A DNA stretch of 64,000 nucleotides, taken from contig PAQI01000021.1 in NCBI GenBank assembly GCA_002709235.1, forward strand, positions 56,132 to 120,131, written 5' to 3'. Source of the DNA: Hirschia sp. GTDB lineage: Bacteria > Pseudomonadota > Alphaproteobacteria > Caulobacterales > Hyphomonadaceae. Every line of letters starts with the position of its first letter. The stretch's first letter is position 1. The translations under genes and the position numbers were made by a program. Shown one piece after another: positions 27,664-38,050 of this stretch. The notes beneath the pieces were generated by a model. It did not search any database. It was not told the origin of the DNA and was given only the letters and a program-made list of their open reading frames with translations.

Positions 27664-28212
27664 TCACCGCCTCGTGAGGATGGCTTCGCCCAGCTTCGCA
27701 AATGCTGCCCGCAGCTTGTCCGATTCCATATCGGCCAGGCCTTCTTCAAGGTGCGCGCGTTGTTCTTCGGTAAGGGCTGGGCGTGGCTTTTCAGCCTTTT
27801 TTTTCTCTGAGGCAGGCGTTTCGGTCTGTTGGATGCGGATGGCCTTGATCTGACCACCGCCACCCAATTTCGCGCGTTGGATGATTATGCCCGATTGATG
27901 CTGTATCATGGGGGCAGCTGCGGACGGGGCCTCGATAACCAGAACGCGTCCGGTCTTGCCGCGCGTGATCTTCACAGGACGCGTCAAACCCGCAAGGCGC
28001 GGACCAACGATCTCCGCCCAATTGGTTGCGAGCACACCAACGGATACGCCCGTGTCTTTCAATTGGGGTAGAACGCTTTTGACGATTGTACGCGAAAGAG
28101 GCGCGCTCATGCTGCGAATGGGCTTGCCGCGGCGAAATTGCAGCTTGCGCAATGCTTCACGCTCTTCCAGCGCGTCCTGCTGTTCGGGTGTGAGGCGTTT
28201 GTTGGTTGTCAT
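27664..28212 (-). CDS. dciA: DUF721 / DciA-like replicative helicase loader
   Basis: 182 residues. The central part (VKSVLPQLKD through NWAEIVGPRLAGLTRPVKI) is the DUF721 fold; the family includes DciA, which loads DnaB helicase in bacteria that lack DnaC or DnaI. A variable charged C-terminus follows. It is divergent from mutY across 49 bases and heads the dciA-dsbA-like-smc unit. Assignment as DciA is by family; function in this organism is inferred. Confidence 0.75.
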   Translation of the reverse strand: MTTNKRLTPEQQDALEEREALRKLQFRRGKPIRSMSAPLSRTIVKSVLPQLKDTGVSVGVLATNWAEIVGPRLAGLTRPVKITRGKTGRVLVIEAPSAAAPMIQHQSGIIIQRAKLGGGGQIKAIRIQQTETPASEKKKAEKPRPALTEEQRAHLEEGLADMESDKLRAAFAKLGEAILTRR

Positions 28213-28261
28213 CGACTTCCATATTGCCGTGGCGTGAAGGAGGTATATTTACCTTATCACA

Positions 28262-30396
<2,135 letters not shown>

Positions 30397-30438
30397 TCAC
30401 CCGTACCTTTGAAAACTCTACCCGCTTTGAAGCGATGT

Positions 30439-30578
30439 GATTCGTCTTCTAAAAAAGCCGGGATGTGGTTTAAAAAAGCCTAAGATTCCAAAGGGTTCGA
30501 CTTGCTTGTGGTTAACCAATCCTTTCCGCGATTAAAAAACTTCCATCATTTGAATGAGTTGATTCGTTATCTTGAATC
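30439..30578. promoter_or_regulatory. Cluster of four GANTC methylation sites upstream of ccrM
   Basis: GATTC at 30439-30443, 30484-30488 and 30561-30565, and GAATC at 30574-30578, all between the ccrM start (30393) and the radical SAM stop (30610). By chance one site per 256 bases is expected, so four in 140 is a clear excess. Confidence 0.6.
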
Positions 30579-30609
30579 ATTGAACGAAGTGCGAGTTTCC
30601 AGCCGAGGA

Positions 30610-31770
30610 TCAGAAAAGGTCCATCTGGCAGCTATCGGTATCATCAGTGGGAGGAGTAAACAGGTCTGTTCGCAGGCTCAGGCCAGGGCGCTCCAGTCCC
30701 ACGCGGCGACACGCATTGCGAAATCTCTGTGCGATCAGCTTGGCATATGGACCTGTTCCACGCTGGCGCACGCCCCATTCGGATTGATAGTCTGCGCCAT
30801 CTCGCATATCGCGCATCAGTTTCATGACCTTGCTTTTGCGGTCGGCAAAATGGTGTTCGAGCCATTCTTCAAACAGATATGCGATCTCATGAGGCAGGCG
30901 CAGCAGCACATATCCGGCTGTGATGGCACCGGCATTGGAAGCTTCGGTAAGAAGCGCTTCGATTTCCATGTCATTGATCGCCGGTATGATAGGGGCAGTC
31001 ATCACTGTCACGGGGACTCCTGCAGCTGACAATGCACGAATGGTGTCCAGTCTACGATGTGGTGCGGCCGCGCGAGGTTCCAGCTTGCGTGAGAGCTGCG
31101 GATCAAGAGATGTCAGGGAAACGGCTACGCGAACCAATCCCTTTTTCGCCATTGGCTCCAGAATATCGAGATCACGCAGGACCAGCGCGGATTTCGTGAC
31201 AATACCCAGGGGATGATTGGTGCGCGATAGCGTCTCCAGAACGTCCCGTGTGATCCTGCGATCCTTCTCCGCAGGTTGGTAGGCATCGGTATCGCCTCCG
31301 ATCACGACAGTGCGCGGACGATATCGTGGTTTTGAAAGTTCGCGCTCCAGCAGGGCAGCAAGGCCTCTCTTGGCGAAGATGCGGGTTTCAAAATCAATAC
31401 CCGCTGACATGCCGGAATAGGCGTGGTTGGGGCGGGCATAGCAATAGATGCAGCCATGTTCGCAGCCGCGATAGGGGTTGATGGTGCGGTCAAACGAGAT
31501 GTCGGGCGATGTGTTGTAGGTTATCGCCTTGCGTGGTGTTTCCGGGATGATTTCTGTCTGGAGCCGGGGGAGGACATCTTCCAGAGTCTGCCAGCCATCA
31601 TCGATGGGGAGTGCGCCATGTGACTCATATCGACCAGCCGCATTGGATACGGCTCCGCGTCCGCGTGCCCGTGTTCGAAGGGCACCCCAGCCGGCATAAT
31701 CTTCGGCGTGCTCTTCCGGAATGCGGTGTCGGTCAGCCTTTGGAAAGTGACGTTTCTGACGCTGGGGCAA
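30610..31770 (-). CDS. PA0069-family radical SAM protein
   Basis: 386 residues. NPYRGCEHGCIYCYARPNHAY carries the CxxxCxxC radical SAM cluster motif (residues about 98-106), and the whole protein resembles the PA0069/spore photoproduct lyase-like group. The reaction is not known. The start appears to be a TTG at 31770, with AAGAG upstream. An exact LexA-type site lies 50-64 bases upstream, suggesting induction by DNA damage and a possible repair role. Confidence 0.8.
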   Translation of the reverse strand: MPQRQKRHFPKADRHRIPEEHAEDYAGWGALRTRARGRGAVSNAAGRYESHGALPIDDGWQTLEDVLPRLQTEIIPETPRKAITYNTSPDISFDRTINPYRGCEHGCIYCYARPNHAYSGMSAGIDFETRIFAKRGLAALLERELSKPRYRPRTVVIGGDTDAYQPAEKDRRITRDVLETLSRTNHPLGIVTKSALVLRDLDILEPMAKKGLVRVAVSLTSLDPQLSRKLEPRAAAPHRRLDTIRALSAAGVPVTVMTAPIIPAINDMEIEALLTEASNAGAITAGYVLLRLPHEIAYLFEEWLEHHFADRKSKVMKLMRDMRDGADYQSEWGVRQRGTGPYAKLIAQRFRNACRRVGLERPGLSLRTDLFTPPTDDTDSCQMDLF

Positions 31771-31819
31771 GGCTCTTAATCTCTATGTTGTCTTGTTGGG
31801 ATCAGGTAGAAAACAATAA

Positions 31820-31834
31820 GAACATAAAGAGAAC
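31820..31834 (-). promoter_or_regulatory. LexA-type site GTTC-N7-GTTC
   Basis: On the minus strand GTTC (31834-31831), 7 bases TCTTTAT, GTTC (31823-31820): an exact match to the alphaproteobacterial LexA box. A further half site with one mismatch follows at the same 7-base spacing (TTTC). It lies 50-64 bases ahead of the radical SAM start, in the only gap before that gene. Confidence 0.6.
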
Positions 31835-31842
31835 ATAATTGC

Positions 31843-32451
31843 CTATCGTCGGCAAGACCATTCTTTGAGAGAAGCGGCATCATCAAGATCGGCAAGTGTT
31901 CGAAGCCTTGTGATACGGGTGCTCGCCGGCAGGCTGGCGATCAGATCTGACATTGCATGGGGCGTGGACCATCTTACAGGCGCAAAGGCTATTGGTTGTC
32001 GACGCATTGCGTGACTGGCCGCAAACAACCAGAACCCACCATCATCTGCTGGTCCAAAGACCACATCACGTCTTCGCAATGCATTGAATGCGGTTCTGAT
32101 CAGTTTTCCTGACAGGTCGGGGATGTCAGTTCCAATCACTGCGACCGGGCCGGGTGGTGCGCGTTTGAAGGCTCGTGCGAGGCGCTCTCCCAGATCACCT
32201 AGTCCCTGAGGCTGGCGTTGGAAATCAGCAGGCCAGAGCCCACCAGTTGGTAGTGTAACGGCGCTGTCGGGCGCAACACAGATGATGGATGTCCAACTTC
32301 TATCGGAGCGAGCCGCGCGCATGGCCCGGCTGTGGCAGAAGCGATTGATGCGTTGGGCTTCGGTTGGGCCGATATCTGCTGCGAGGCGTGTTTTGGAAAC
32401 ACCCATGCGCGCAGGCTTGGCAAAGATGAGCAGGGTTCTTTGGAAGGTCAT
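31843..32451 (-). CDS. DUF2064 / TIGR04282-type nucleotidyl- or glycosyltransferase-like protein
   Basis: 202 residues with a GT-A-like fold. LLIFAKPARMGVSKTRLA at the start, GLGDLGERLARAF and GTDIPDLSGKLI (probable metal-binding Asp residues), and VFGPADDGGFWLF are the markers of this family. It is paired 2 bases after the GT2 gene at 32454, the usual partner. Both are sometimes annotated as arsenosugar synthesis enzymes, but no arsM or arsS is present here. Confidence 0.78.
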   Translation of the reverse strand: MTFQRTLLIFAKPARMGVSKTRLAADIGPTEAQRINRFCHSRAMRAARSDRSWTSIICVAPDSAVTLPTGGLWPADFQRQPQGLGDLGERLARAFKRAPPGPVAVIGTDIPDLSGKLIRTAFNALRRRDVVFGPADDGGFWLFAASHAMRRQPIAFAPVRWSTPHAMSDLIASLPASTRITRLRTLADLDDAASLKEWSCRR

Positions 32452-32453
32452 GG

Positions 32454-33134
32454 CTAATTATAGACTTTGGCCAGACGCGCAGGATCAGCTCCGAGGAGAT
32501 ATCGCGTCAGCAGAAAACTGTTACGCCAGGCACGGTTTCGCCATCCGTCCCGCTCATATTTTGCAGCCGATGTGATGGCATCGACATTCAGGATATCCAA
32601 GCGCTTCTTACCGATCCGGCGGACAATGGAAACATCTTCCATCAGGGGGACGTCCTCATAGCCGCCGATCTCATTGTAAAGATCCCGATGAATGAACAGG
32701 CCCTGATCTCCATATGGAAGGCCAAGGAGCTTCACCCTTTGTGCAACCCGGCGTTCCAGCCAGCGTGCATGCCTGTTTTCACTGTCGAATTTCAACTTGA
32801 ACGCTGCGGCAGTTTCCGGACGATCAAACTGTTGAATGATCGCATTGGGCCAGTCAGAGCTGAGTGCGGTGTCTGCATGCAGGAACAGCAACCAGTCAGC
32901 CTTCGCGTTGGCTGCACCGCATTTGAGTTGTGTCCCACGTCCTGGTCGAGATGAAATCACGCGGCATCCGGCCAGACCAGCCGCTGCTACGGTCTTGTCG
33001 CTGGAGCCACCGTCTACGACAATGACTTCCCTGATGATCCCTGCACTCAGTCCGGGCGTGAGCGCGTTGAGACATGAGGGTAAGCAGTCTTGTGCATTCA
33101 GTGTTGGAATGATGATGGATATCTTGGCGCTCAT
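32454..33134 (-). CDS. TIGR04283-type family 2 glycosyltransferase
   Basis: 226 residues. ISIIIPTLNAQDCLPSCL and VVDGGSSDKTV are GT2 nucleotide-sugar motifs; LLFLHADTAL is the DxD-like stretch and LPYGDQGLFI is characteristic of this subgroup. First gene of a two-gene unit with the DUF2064 protein. Sugar and acceptor unknown. Confidence 0.8.
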   Translation of the reverse strand: MSAKISIIIPTLNAQDCLPSCLNALTPGLSAGIIREVIVVDGGSSDKTVAAAGLAGCRVISSRPGRGTQLKCGAANAKADWLLFLHADTALSSDWPNAIIQQFDRPETAAAFKLKFDSENRHARWLERRVAQRVKLLGLPYGDQGLFIHRDLYNEIGGYEDVPLMEDVSIVRRIGKKRLDILNVDAITSAAKYERDGWRNRAWRNSFLLTRYLLGADPARLAKVYN

Positions 33135-33211
33135 GTGGGCGATATTAGGCGCTGTATGCGGGAACTGAAACTCTCAATAGTGCTTCTCGCTTTCGTACTT
33201 TTTAAGGAAAA

Positions 33212-33229
33212 TTTCATCACCCGATGAAA
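33212..33229. repeat. Small inverted repeat upstream of the hybrid kinase
   Basis: TTTCATC at 33212-33218 and GATGAAA at 33223-33229, 4-base spacer, in the 182-base divergent region between the glycosyltransferase and the kinase. It could be an operator; no stronger evidence. Confidence 0.3.
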
Positions 33230-33316
33230 ACCAATGAGTTTAGTGGGATTTTCGTAACCTTCATTCTGTAGATGCTGGAGGGGTGGGGAAGGACAATGCT
33301 AAGTGGATAAACAAGC

Positions 33317-34993
33317 TTGTTTTCTCTAAATCAACCAAATTACAAAGGCGAAGCGCTATCCGGACTGGTCCAGTCTGGCGTTCTGGATACTATTGAAGGT
33401 GAGGCTTTTCAGCGGGTCGCCTGGCTGATTTCCGAAGTGCTCGACATGCCGGTCACGCTGATCTCGTTATTGAATGGCGAAAGGTGCTGGCTGCGATCCG
33501 AGCTTGAATTTACAAGTGAAGAGATACTTGGATCGCTTGCAGAATTTCTCGGTACAATACCATCTTCTGAAATTCTGGAAATCAATGATGCGCATGTCGA
33601 TGCGTCCTGTTTTGATTGCCCGATTGTGGATAGACCGCGTGGTGTGCGCTTCATCGGCGCGACAACGATCACGGATCCAGCCGGATTTCCGTGTGGGTAT
33701 GTGACATTGCTGGATACACGGCCGCGCAAACTGTCTCAAAATGAGCGTACAAAGCTGCGCTGCTTCACGGATCAGTTGGAAAGCGAAATCAAGATCCTGT
33801 CTTTGATGAGTGAAGAGGCAAATCTGCGTTTCGAAGTCAGTCGGGCATTCAATGCAAAATCGACTTTTCTGTCTCACATGAGTCACGAGATCCGTACACC
33901 GATTGCCGGAATCATTGGTGCGACCGATCTGCTTCTGGCGGGGGGACGTCAGGAAACGCCGGAACTATTGAATACCATCAGGACGAGCGCATCTGATCTC
34001 TTGCAATTGTTGAATGAGACACTTGATAGCGCAAAGATCGAGGCGGGAGGGCTTCATATAGAGTCAGTTCCAGTCGATCTTTATGCGTTGCGTGAAAAGT
34101 TACACCGGCACTTCACACCTTTGGCAGCGTCCAAATCGCTTGAGCTTTCTGTTCGGGTTGAGATCGAGGACGATCTGCCAGAGCTCGTATTCTCTGATCC
34201 GATGCGCCTGAGGCAGGTTCTGTTCAATGTCATGCACAATGCCACAAAGTTCACAGAGCGTGGCCGCATTGATTGCAGGATAGGACTAGTCAGTCTCAAT
34301 GAAACCCATGCGATGCTCAAAATGAAGGTCTCCGATACGGGGATTGGAATGACTCAAGGCGCACTATCGACGCTTTTTGAACCTTTCAGACAAGCGGATG
34401 AAGGCGATGAACGACAGCATCAGGGCACAGGTCTCGGAATGACGCTGGTCAAGCAGTTGACGGAGCGTATGGGCGGGCGCGTCCTTGTGGATTCCACTCC
34501 TGGTCAGGGAACGTGTATCTGTATGGATATACCTGTGCTGCCAGTGGACGATCTCTGGATTGTCGAGGGTGACAATGAGACCGTCTCTGAAGAGCCATCG
34601 CGACCAGCTATATTCGATCAAGATTCAGGACTCGATGGATTACAAGTGCTCGTTGCAGACGATAATCCGCAAAACCGTCTGATTCTGGAAAAGGTCGTCA
34701 CATCCTGGGGGTGTGAAGTCACAACTGTTGATGATGGCGAGAGTGCATTGAAAGAGGCACTTGAGCATGCCTTTGATGCTATTATTCTGGATCTGCACAT
34801 GCCGCGTCGATCAGGCTTTGAAGTTGCGCGTTCGATTCGCCAGTACACCTCATCCACGACTCTGATTGCTTGCAGTGCGGATACAACACAGGCTGCATTT
34901 GCAAAATGTCAGGATGCTGGTTTTGATGCCCAGATCGAAAAACCCTTCAACTGGCCAATGCTGCATGAGGCATTATTGCGTCGAGCTGGTTAG
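33317..34993 (+). CDS. Hybrid histidine kinase with N-terminal GAF-like domain
   Basis: 558 residues, no membrane segment, so cytosolic. Residues 10-160 look like a GAF sensor (LVQSGVLDTIEGEAFQRV... CWLRS), followed by a HisKA domain with LSHMSHEIRTPI (His about 190), a HATPase domain (NVMHNATKFTERG, SDTGIGM, GTGLGMTLVKQL) and a receiver domain with VLVADDN and LDLHMPRRSG (Asp about 492). No cognate regulator or phosphotransferase is adjacent, so its target is unknown. The start is a TTG at 33317; an ATG 21 bases upstream in frame ends after 4 codons. Confidence 0.88.
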   Translation: MFSLNQPNYKGEALSGLVQSGVLDTIEGEAFQRVAWLISEVLDMPVTLISLLNGERCWLRSELEFTSEEILGSLAEFLGTIPSSEILEINDAHVDASCFDCPIVDRPRGVRFIGATTITDPAGFPCGYVTLLDTRPRKLSQNERTKLRCFTDQLESEIKILSLMSEEANLRFEVSRAFNAKSTFLSHMSHEIRTPIAGIIGATDLLLAGGRQETPELLNTIRTSASDLLQLLNETLDSAKIEAGGLHIESVPVDLYALREKLHRHFTPLAASKSLELSVRVEIEDDLPELVFSDPMRLRQVLFNVMHNATKFTERGRIDCRIGLVSLNETHAMLKMKVSDTGIGMTQGALSTLFEPFRQADEGDERQHQGTGLGMTLVKQLTERMGGRVLVDSTPGQGTCICMDIPVLPVDDLWIVEGDNETVSEEPSRPAIFDQDSGLDGLQVLVADDNPQNRLILEKVVTSWGCEVTTVDDGESALKEALEHAFDAIILDLHMPRRSGFEVARSIRQYTSSTTLIACSADTTQAAFAKCQDAGFDAQIEKPFNWPMLHEALLRRAG

Positions 34994-35048
34994 AGAAAAT
35001 TCTTCGTGAAGGCCGTGCTTTGGTGAAGCAGAGTTGGTCGCAACGCAT

Positions 35049-35864
35049 CTAGAGTTGGCGGCGGGGTAAGCCAAGTTCGTCACAGATATCTGCGATCAGT
35101 CTTAAGTCCTTCCATACCAATGCCTTATCCTGTGGCCGTCGCAATAGATAAGCGGGATGCAGAATTGGCAAACATGTGACAGGCTCTTCGATGCCTTCCT
35201 GATGATAGTTAGCGCGGCGTCCTCTAAGCCGCATGATGCCATCCTGCGTCTGCAACAATGCGTGCGCGGCTGACTTGCCGACAGGGATTATCAGGCGTGG
35301 CGAAAGCAGGCTGATCTGGCGCTCAAGAAATGGCAAGCAGATCGCCAGTTCTTCAGGGGTTGGGGCGCGGTTGGCTGGCGGGCGCCAATAGATCGTGTTG
35401 GTGATATAGACATTTTCAGCACGGTTGAGACCAATTGACGCAAGCATGCGATCAAGGAGCTGGCCGGATTTTCCAACAAATGGTTTGCCTGTGCGGTCTT
35501 CTTCCTGACCAGGGGCTTCACCAACCAGAAGGATTTGTGCGGAGTCGACTCCATCATTGATGACAGTATTGCGCGCACCGGCTTTCAGGTCGCAATTTTC
35601 AAAGGAGGATAGTGCACCTCTCAAAGATGCCAGATCCTCTGCCGCAGCAGCCGTTTTGCGGGCAATTTCAACTGGATTGATACGCAGTCGACGAGGTTGT
35701 TCCTGCGAAGGAGGCTTCGCAGGTGTTCTTGTCGGATTTGAAGGGCGTTGGGGTGCTGAGTCTTTCGAGCGTGTCGCAGGGACAGAAAAATCGACTGGAG
35801 AACCAGCGTCCGTCCACCACTCAGAAAGGCTTTTTAGAGCAAGATGTTGCGCTGATTGTGTCAT
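35049..35864 (-). CDS. Family-4-type uracil-DNA glycosylase
   Basis: 271 residues. Motif A LLVGEAPGQEEDRTGKPF, TNTIYWRPPANRAPTPEE and motif B LPILHPAYLLR identify the family 4/5 UDG fold that removes uracil from DNA. The N-terminal 80 residues are low-complexity, Pro/Arg/Ser-rich, and not part of the fold. Two of the four cluster Cys of classic family 4 are replaced: ENCDLK has one Cys instead of CxxC, and KCRPP reads YWRPP, so the 4Fe-4S cluster is probably lost. It is divergent from the ETF-QO gene and has a LexA-type site 54-68 bases upstream. Confidence 0.82.
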   Translation of the reverse strand: MTQSAQHLALKSLSEWWTDAGSPVDFSVPATRSKDSAPQRPSNPTRTPAKPPSQEQPRRLRINPVEIARKTAAAAEDLASLRGALSSFENCDLKAGARNTVINDGVDSAQILLVGEAPGQEEDRTGKPFVGKSGQLLDRMLASIGLNRAENVYITNTIYWRPPANRAPTPEELAICLPFLERQISLLSPRLIIPVGKSAAHALLQTQDGIMRLRGRRANYHQEGIEEPVTCLPILHPAYLLRRPQDKALVWKDLRLIADICDELGLPRRQL

Positions 35865-35917
35865 ATCGTTGTCGCTGAGCCCTTTTTTTGCATTGCAACA
35901 AGCGCTAAGCCCTGTTC

Positions 35918-35932
35918 GAACTAGATTTGAAC
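35918..35932 (-). promoter_or_regulatory. LexA-type site GTTC-N7-GTTC
   Basis: On the minus strand GTTC (35932-35929), AAATCTA, GTTC (35921-35918), an exact match to the alphaproteobacterial LexA consensus, in the divergent region between the UDG and ETF-QO. It is 54 bases from the UDG start and 34 from the ETF-QO start. A DNA glycosylase is the natural target. Confidence 0.55.
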
Positions 35933-35965
35933 AATAACAGATACCAGACGATCTGGAGAACTAGA

Positions 35966-37648
35966 ATGGCATTTGAAGGCGTCGAACGCGAGTCAATGGA
36001 TTTTGACGTCGTGATTGTGGGCGGTGGACCAGCGGGTTTGTCTGCAGCAATCCGTCTGATGCAGCGTGCAAATGAAGAAGGCAAGGAAATCTCGGTCGTT
36101 GTGGTCGAGAAAGGGTCTGAAGTTGGTGCCCACATCCTATCCGGTGTCGTTATCGACCCGATTGCGATGAACGAACTGTTTCCTGATTGGAAAGAGCTTG
36201 GCGCGCCTTTGGAGACCGCTGTTGAGCACGACAAATTCCTTGTGCTGGGGCCAGAGGGTTCAATCGGACTGCCGGAATTCGCTTTCCCGCCAATGATCAA
36301 GAATCATGGCAATTACATTGGTTCGCTCGGCAATATCTGTCGCTGGCTGGCCGAGCAGGCTGAAGCGCTGGGTGTCGAGATCTATCCAGGGTTTGCAGCA
36401 TCTGAACTGACCTATCGCGAAGACGGGTCGATCAAGGGCATCATTGCAGGCGTCGCTGGTATTTCGCGTGAAGGCGAGGAAAAACCCGGCGCAGAAGCTG
36501 GCATGGAGCTGAACGGCAAATATGTGCTGATCGCCGAAGGTGTTCGCGGGTCATTGTCCAAGCGCATCATCAATGATTTCAAGTTGGATGAAGGCAAGCA
36601 GCCTCAGAAATACGGGATCGGTCTGAAGGAGCTGTGGCAGGTACCGGATGAGAATTTCAAGCCGGGATATGTCCAACACACATTTGGCTGGCCGCTGGAT
36701 TCATCCACGGGTGGTGGTTCGTTCCTGTATCACTTCGGCGACAATTATGTCGCGGTCGGCTTTGTGACGCACCTCAATTACAAGAACCCCTATATCTCGC
36801 CATATCAGGAGTTTCAGCGCCTCAAGCACCACCCGGACATGGCCAAGCACCTCGTCGGTGGTAAGCGCATTTCCTATGGCGCACGTGCCATCACGGAAGG
36901 TGGTTACCAATCGGTTCCGAAATTGTCCTTCCCAGGTGGCGCACTGATTGGCTGTTCAGCCGGTTTCGTGAATGTGCCGCGTATCAAGGGCAGCCACAAT
37001 GCCATGAAAACAGGTATGCTGGCGGCAGAATGTGCGTTTGATGCCGTTATGGCGGGGCGCCAGGGCGATGAACTGGTTGAATATCAGGAAGCCTATGAGA
37101 AAAGCTGGGTTGCGATGGATCTCAAGAAGGTCCGCAACGCCAAACCACTCTGGTCGAAATTCGGCACTTGGCTGGGTATGCCACTGTTTGGATTCGATCT
37201 GTGGTGTACATCATTGTTCGGTGGATGGTCGCCATTCACACCATTCGGTGGGTCACTCAAGCATGGCAAGACCGATGCAGCATCGCTAGAGCCTGCTGCC
37301 AAGCACAAGCCGATCGACTATCCAAAGCCGGATGGCGTGCTGTCTTTCGACAAGCTCACCAATGTGGCCTATTCCTTCACCAACCATGAAGAAGATCAGC
37401 CTGTCCACCTGAAGGTATTGAACGAACAGCTTCAAAAACAATCCGAGCTGGGTGTGTTTGATGGCCCATCAAACCGCTATTGCCCGGCTGGTGTGTATGA
37501 GTGGGTGGAAAAGGATGGCGAGAAAGTCTTCCAGATCAACGCGCAGAACTGCGTGCATTGCAAGACATGCGACATCAAGGATCCCAACCAGAACATCAAC
37601 TGGACCACGCCCGAAGGTGGCGGCGGTCCGAACTATCCAAATATGTAA
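35966..37648 (+). CDS. Electron transfer flavoprotein-ubiquinone oxidoreductase
   Basis: 560 residues from the ATG at 35966, which has GGAGA 7 bases upstream (a longer TTG reading begins at 35927). Passes electrons from ETF, reduced by acyl-CoA dehydrogenases, to ubiquinone at the inner membrane. FDVVIVGGGPAGLSAAIRL is the FAD fold; CVHCKTCDIKDPNQNINW near the C-terminus is the 4Fe-4S binding region typical of ETF-QO, ending GGGPNYPNM. The same order, ETF-QO then TPR lipoproteins then ispE, is found in Caulobacter relatives. Confidence 0.95.
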   Translation: MAFEGVERESMDFDVVIVGGGPAGLSAAIRLMQRANEEGKEISVVVVEKGSEVGAHILSGVVIDPIAMNELFPDWKELGAPLETAVEHDKFLVLGPEGSIGLPEFAFPPMIKNHGNYIGSLGNICRWLAEQAEALGVEIYPGFAASELTYREDGSIKGIIAGVAGISREGEEKPGAEAGMELNGKYVLIAEGVRGSLSKRIINDFKLDEGKQPQKYGIGLKELWQVPDENFKPGYVQHTFGWPLDSSTGGGSFLYHFGDNYVAVGFVTHLNYKNPYISPYQEFQRLKHHPDMAKHLVGGKRISYGARAITEGGYQSVPKLSFPGGALIGCSAGFVNVPRIKGSHNAMKTGMLAAECAFDAVMAGRQGDELVEYQEAYEKSWVAMDLKKVRNAKPLWSKFGTWLGMPLFGFDLWCTSLFGGWSPFTPFGGSLKHGKTDAASLEPAAKHKPIDYPKPDGVLSFDKLTNVAYSFTNHEEDQPVHLKVLNEQLQKQSELGVFDGPSNRYCPAGVYEWVEKDGEKVFQINAQNCVHCKTCDIKDPNQNINWTTPEGGGGPNYPNM

Positions 37649-37660
37649 GGATGGAACTTT

Positions 37661-37708
37661 CGGCGATCTCCCTTGTTGGTCTGAACACCAATTGAAAGGA
37701 GGTCGCCG
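37661..37708 (+). promoter_or_regulatory. Hairpin that buries the Shine-Dalgarno of the next gene
   Basis: CGGCGATCTCC at 37661-37671 pairs with GGAGGTCGCCG at 37698-37708 (11 bp, one U-G pair), and an inner 5-bp stem TTGGT/ACCAA (3776-80 and 37687-91 in the same local frame, i.e. 37676-37680 with 37687-37691) caps it with a 6-base loop. The 3' arm contains the strong AAGGAGG Shine-Dalgarno and ends at the ATG of the 56-residue protein. No U-tract follows, so it is not a terminator. Confidence 0.65.
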
Positions 37709-37879
37709 ATGACGAACCTTGAACAAGACACTCACAAGCGCGACAAAGAAAACTCGCAATCCGAGAAGGAAAAAAAAGAGAAATCTCGCGAAGAACGGTT
37801 GGATGAAGGTCTGGCTGAGAGTTTTCCCGCCAGTGATCCGCCAGCTGTAACGCGCGAGCCGATCCCAAAAAAAGATTGA
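37709..37879 (+). CDS. Small charged protein with ESFPASDPPA motif
   Basis: 56 residues: a Lys/Glu-rich first half (residues 10-30, probably helical or disordered) followed by RLDEGLAESFPASDPPAV. This C-terminal motif occurs in many short proteins of alphaproteobacteria with no known function. It has an unusually good RBS (AAGGAGG, 6 bases from the ATG) that lies in a hairpin. A terminator at 37963-37991 follows, so it is either the last gene after ETF-QO or a separate unit. Confidence 0.7.
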   Translation: MTNLEQDTHKRDKENSQSEKEKKEKSREERLDEGLAESFPASDPPAVTREPIPKKD

Positions 37880-37962
37880 TTTGAGCTGATCCTGATCTGA
37901 CGAAACTGTGCAATCCAGCGTCAAATCATGGTCAAGTCGAACGACAACACATATATTCCATT

Positions 37963-37991
37963 GGGCGGACCTTCCAAGTTCCGCCCTTTTT
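37963..37991 (+). terminator. Intrinsic terminator after the small protein gene
   Basis: GGGCGGA at 37963-37969 and TCCGCCC at 37980-37986, 10-base loop, then TTTTT. It separates the ETF-QO/small protein unit from the TPR genes and argues against an upstream start (37928) for the next gene. Confidence 0.8.
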
Positions 37992-38050
37992 GGTCTTTAC
38001 TGACACTCAGGCTGATTGCCAGCCATTATGCAGACATGCTGGAGAAGCGG

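Noticed and set aside
30470..30535. Paired TTAA half sites near ccrM as a CtrA promoter
   Set aside because: TTAA occurs at 30470, 30512 and 30532, but no two are spaced by 7 bases; the region is simply A/T-rich.
33202..33216. TTAA-N7-TTCA upstream of the hybrid histidine kinase as a CtrA site
   Set aside because: One mismatch in an A/T-rich stretch; too weak to call without further evidence.
37928..38050. An upstream ATG at 37928 as the start of the large TPR protein
   Set aside because: It lies before the intrinsic terminator at 37963-37991 and would put 41 residues ahead of a clear lipoprotein signal peptide. The ATG at 38051 has a good RBS.
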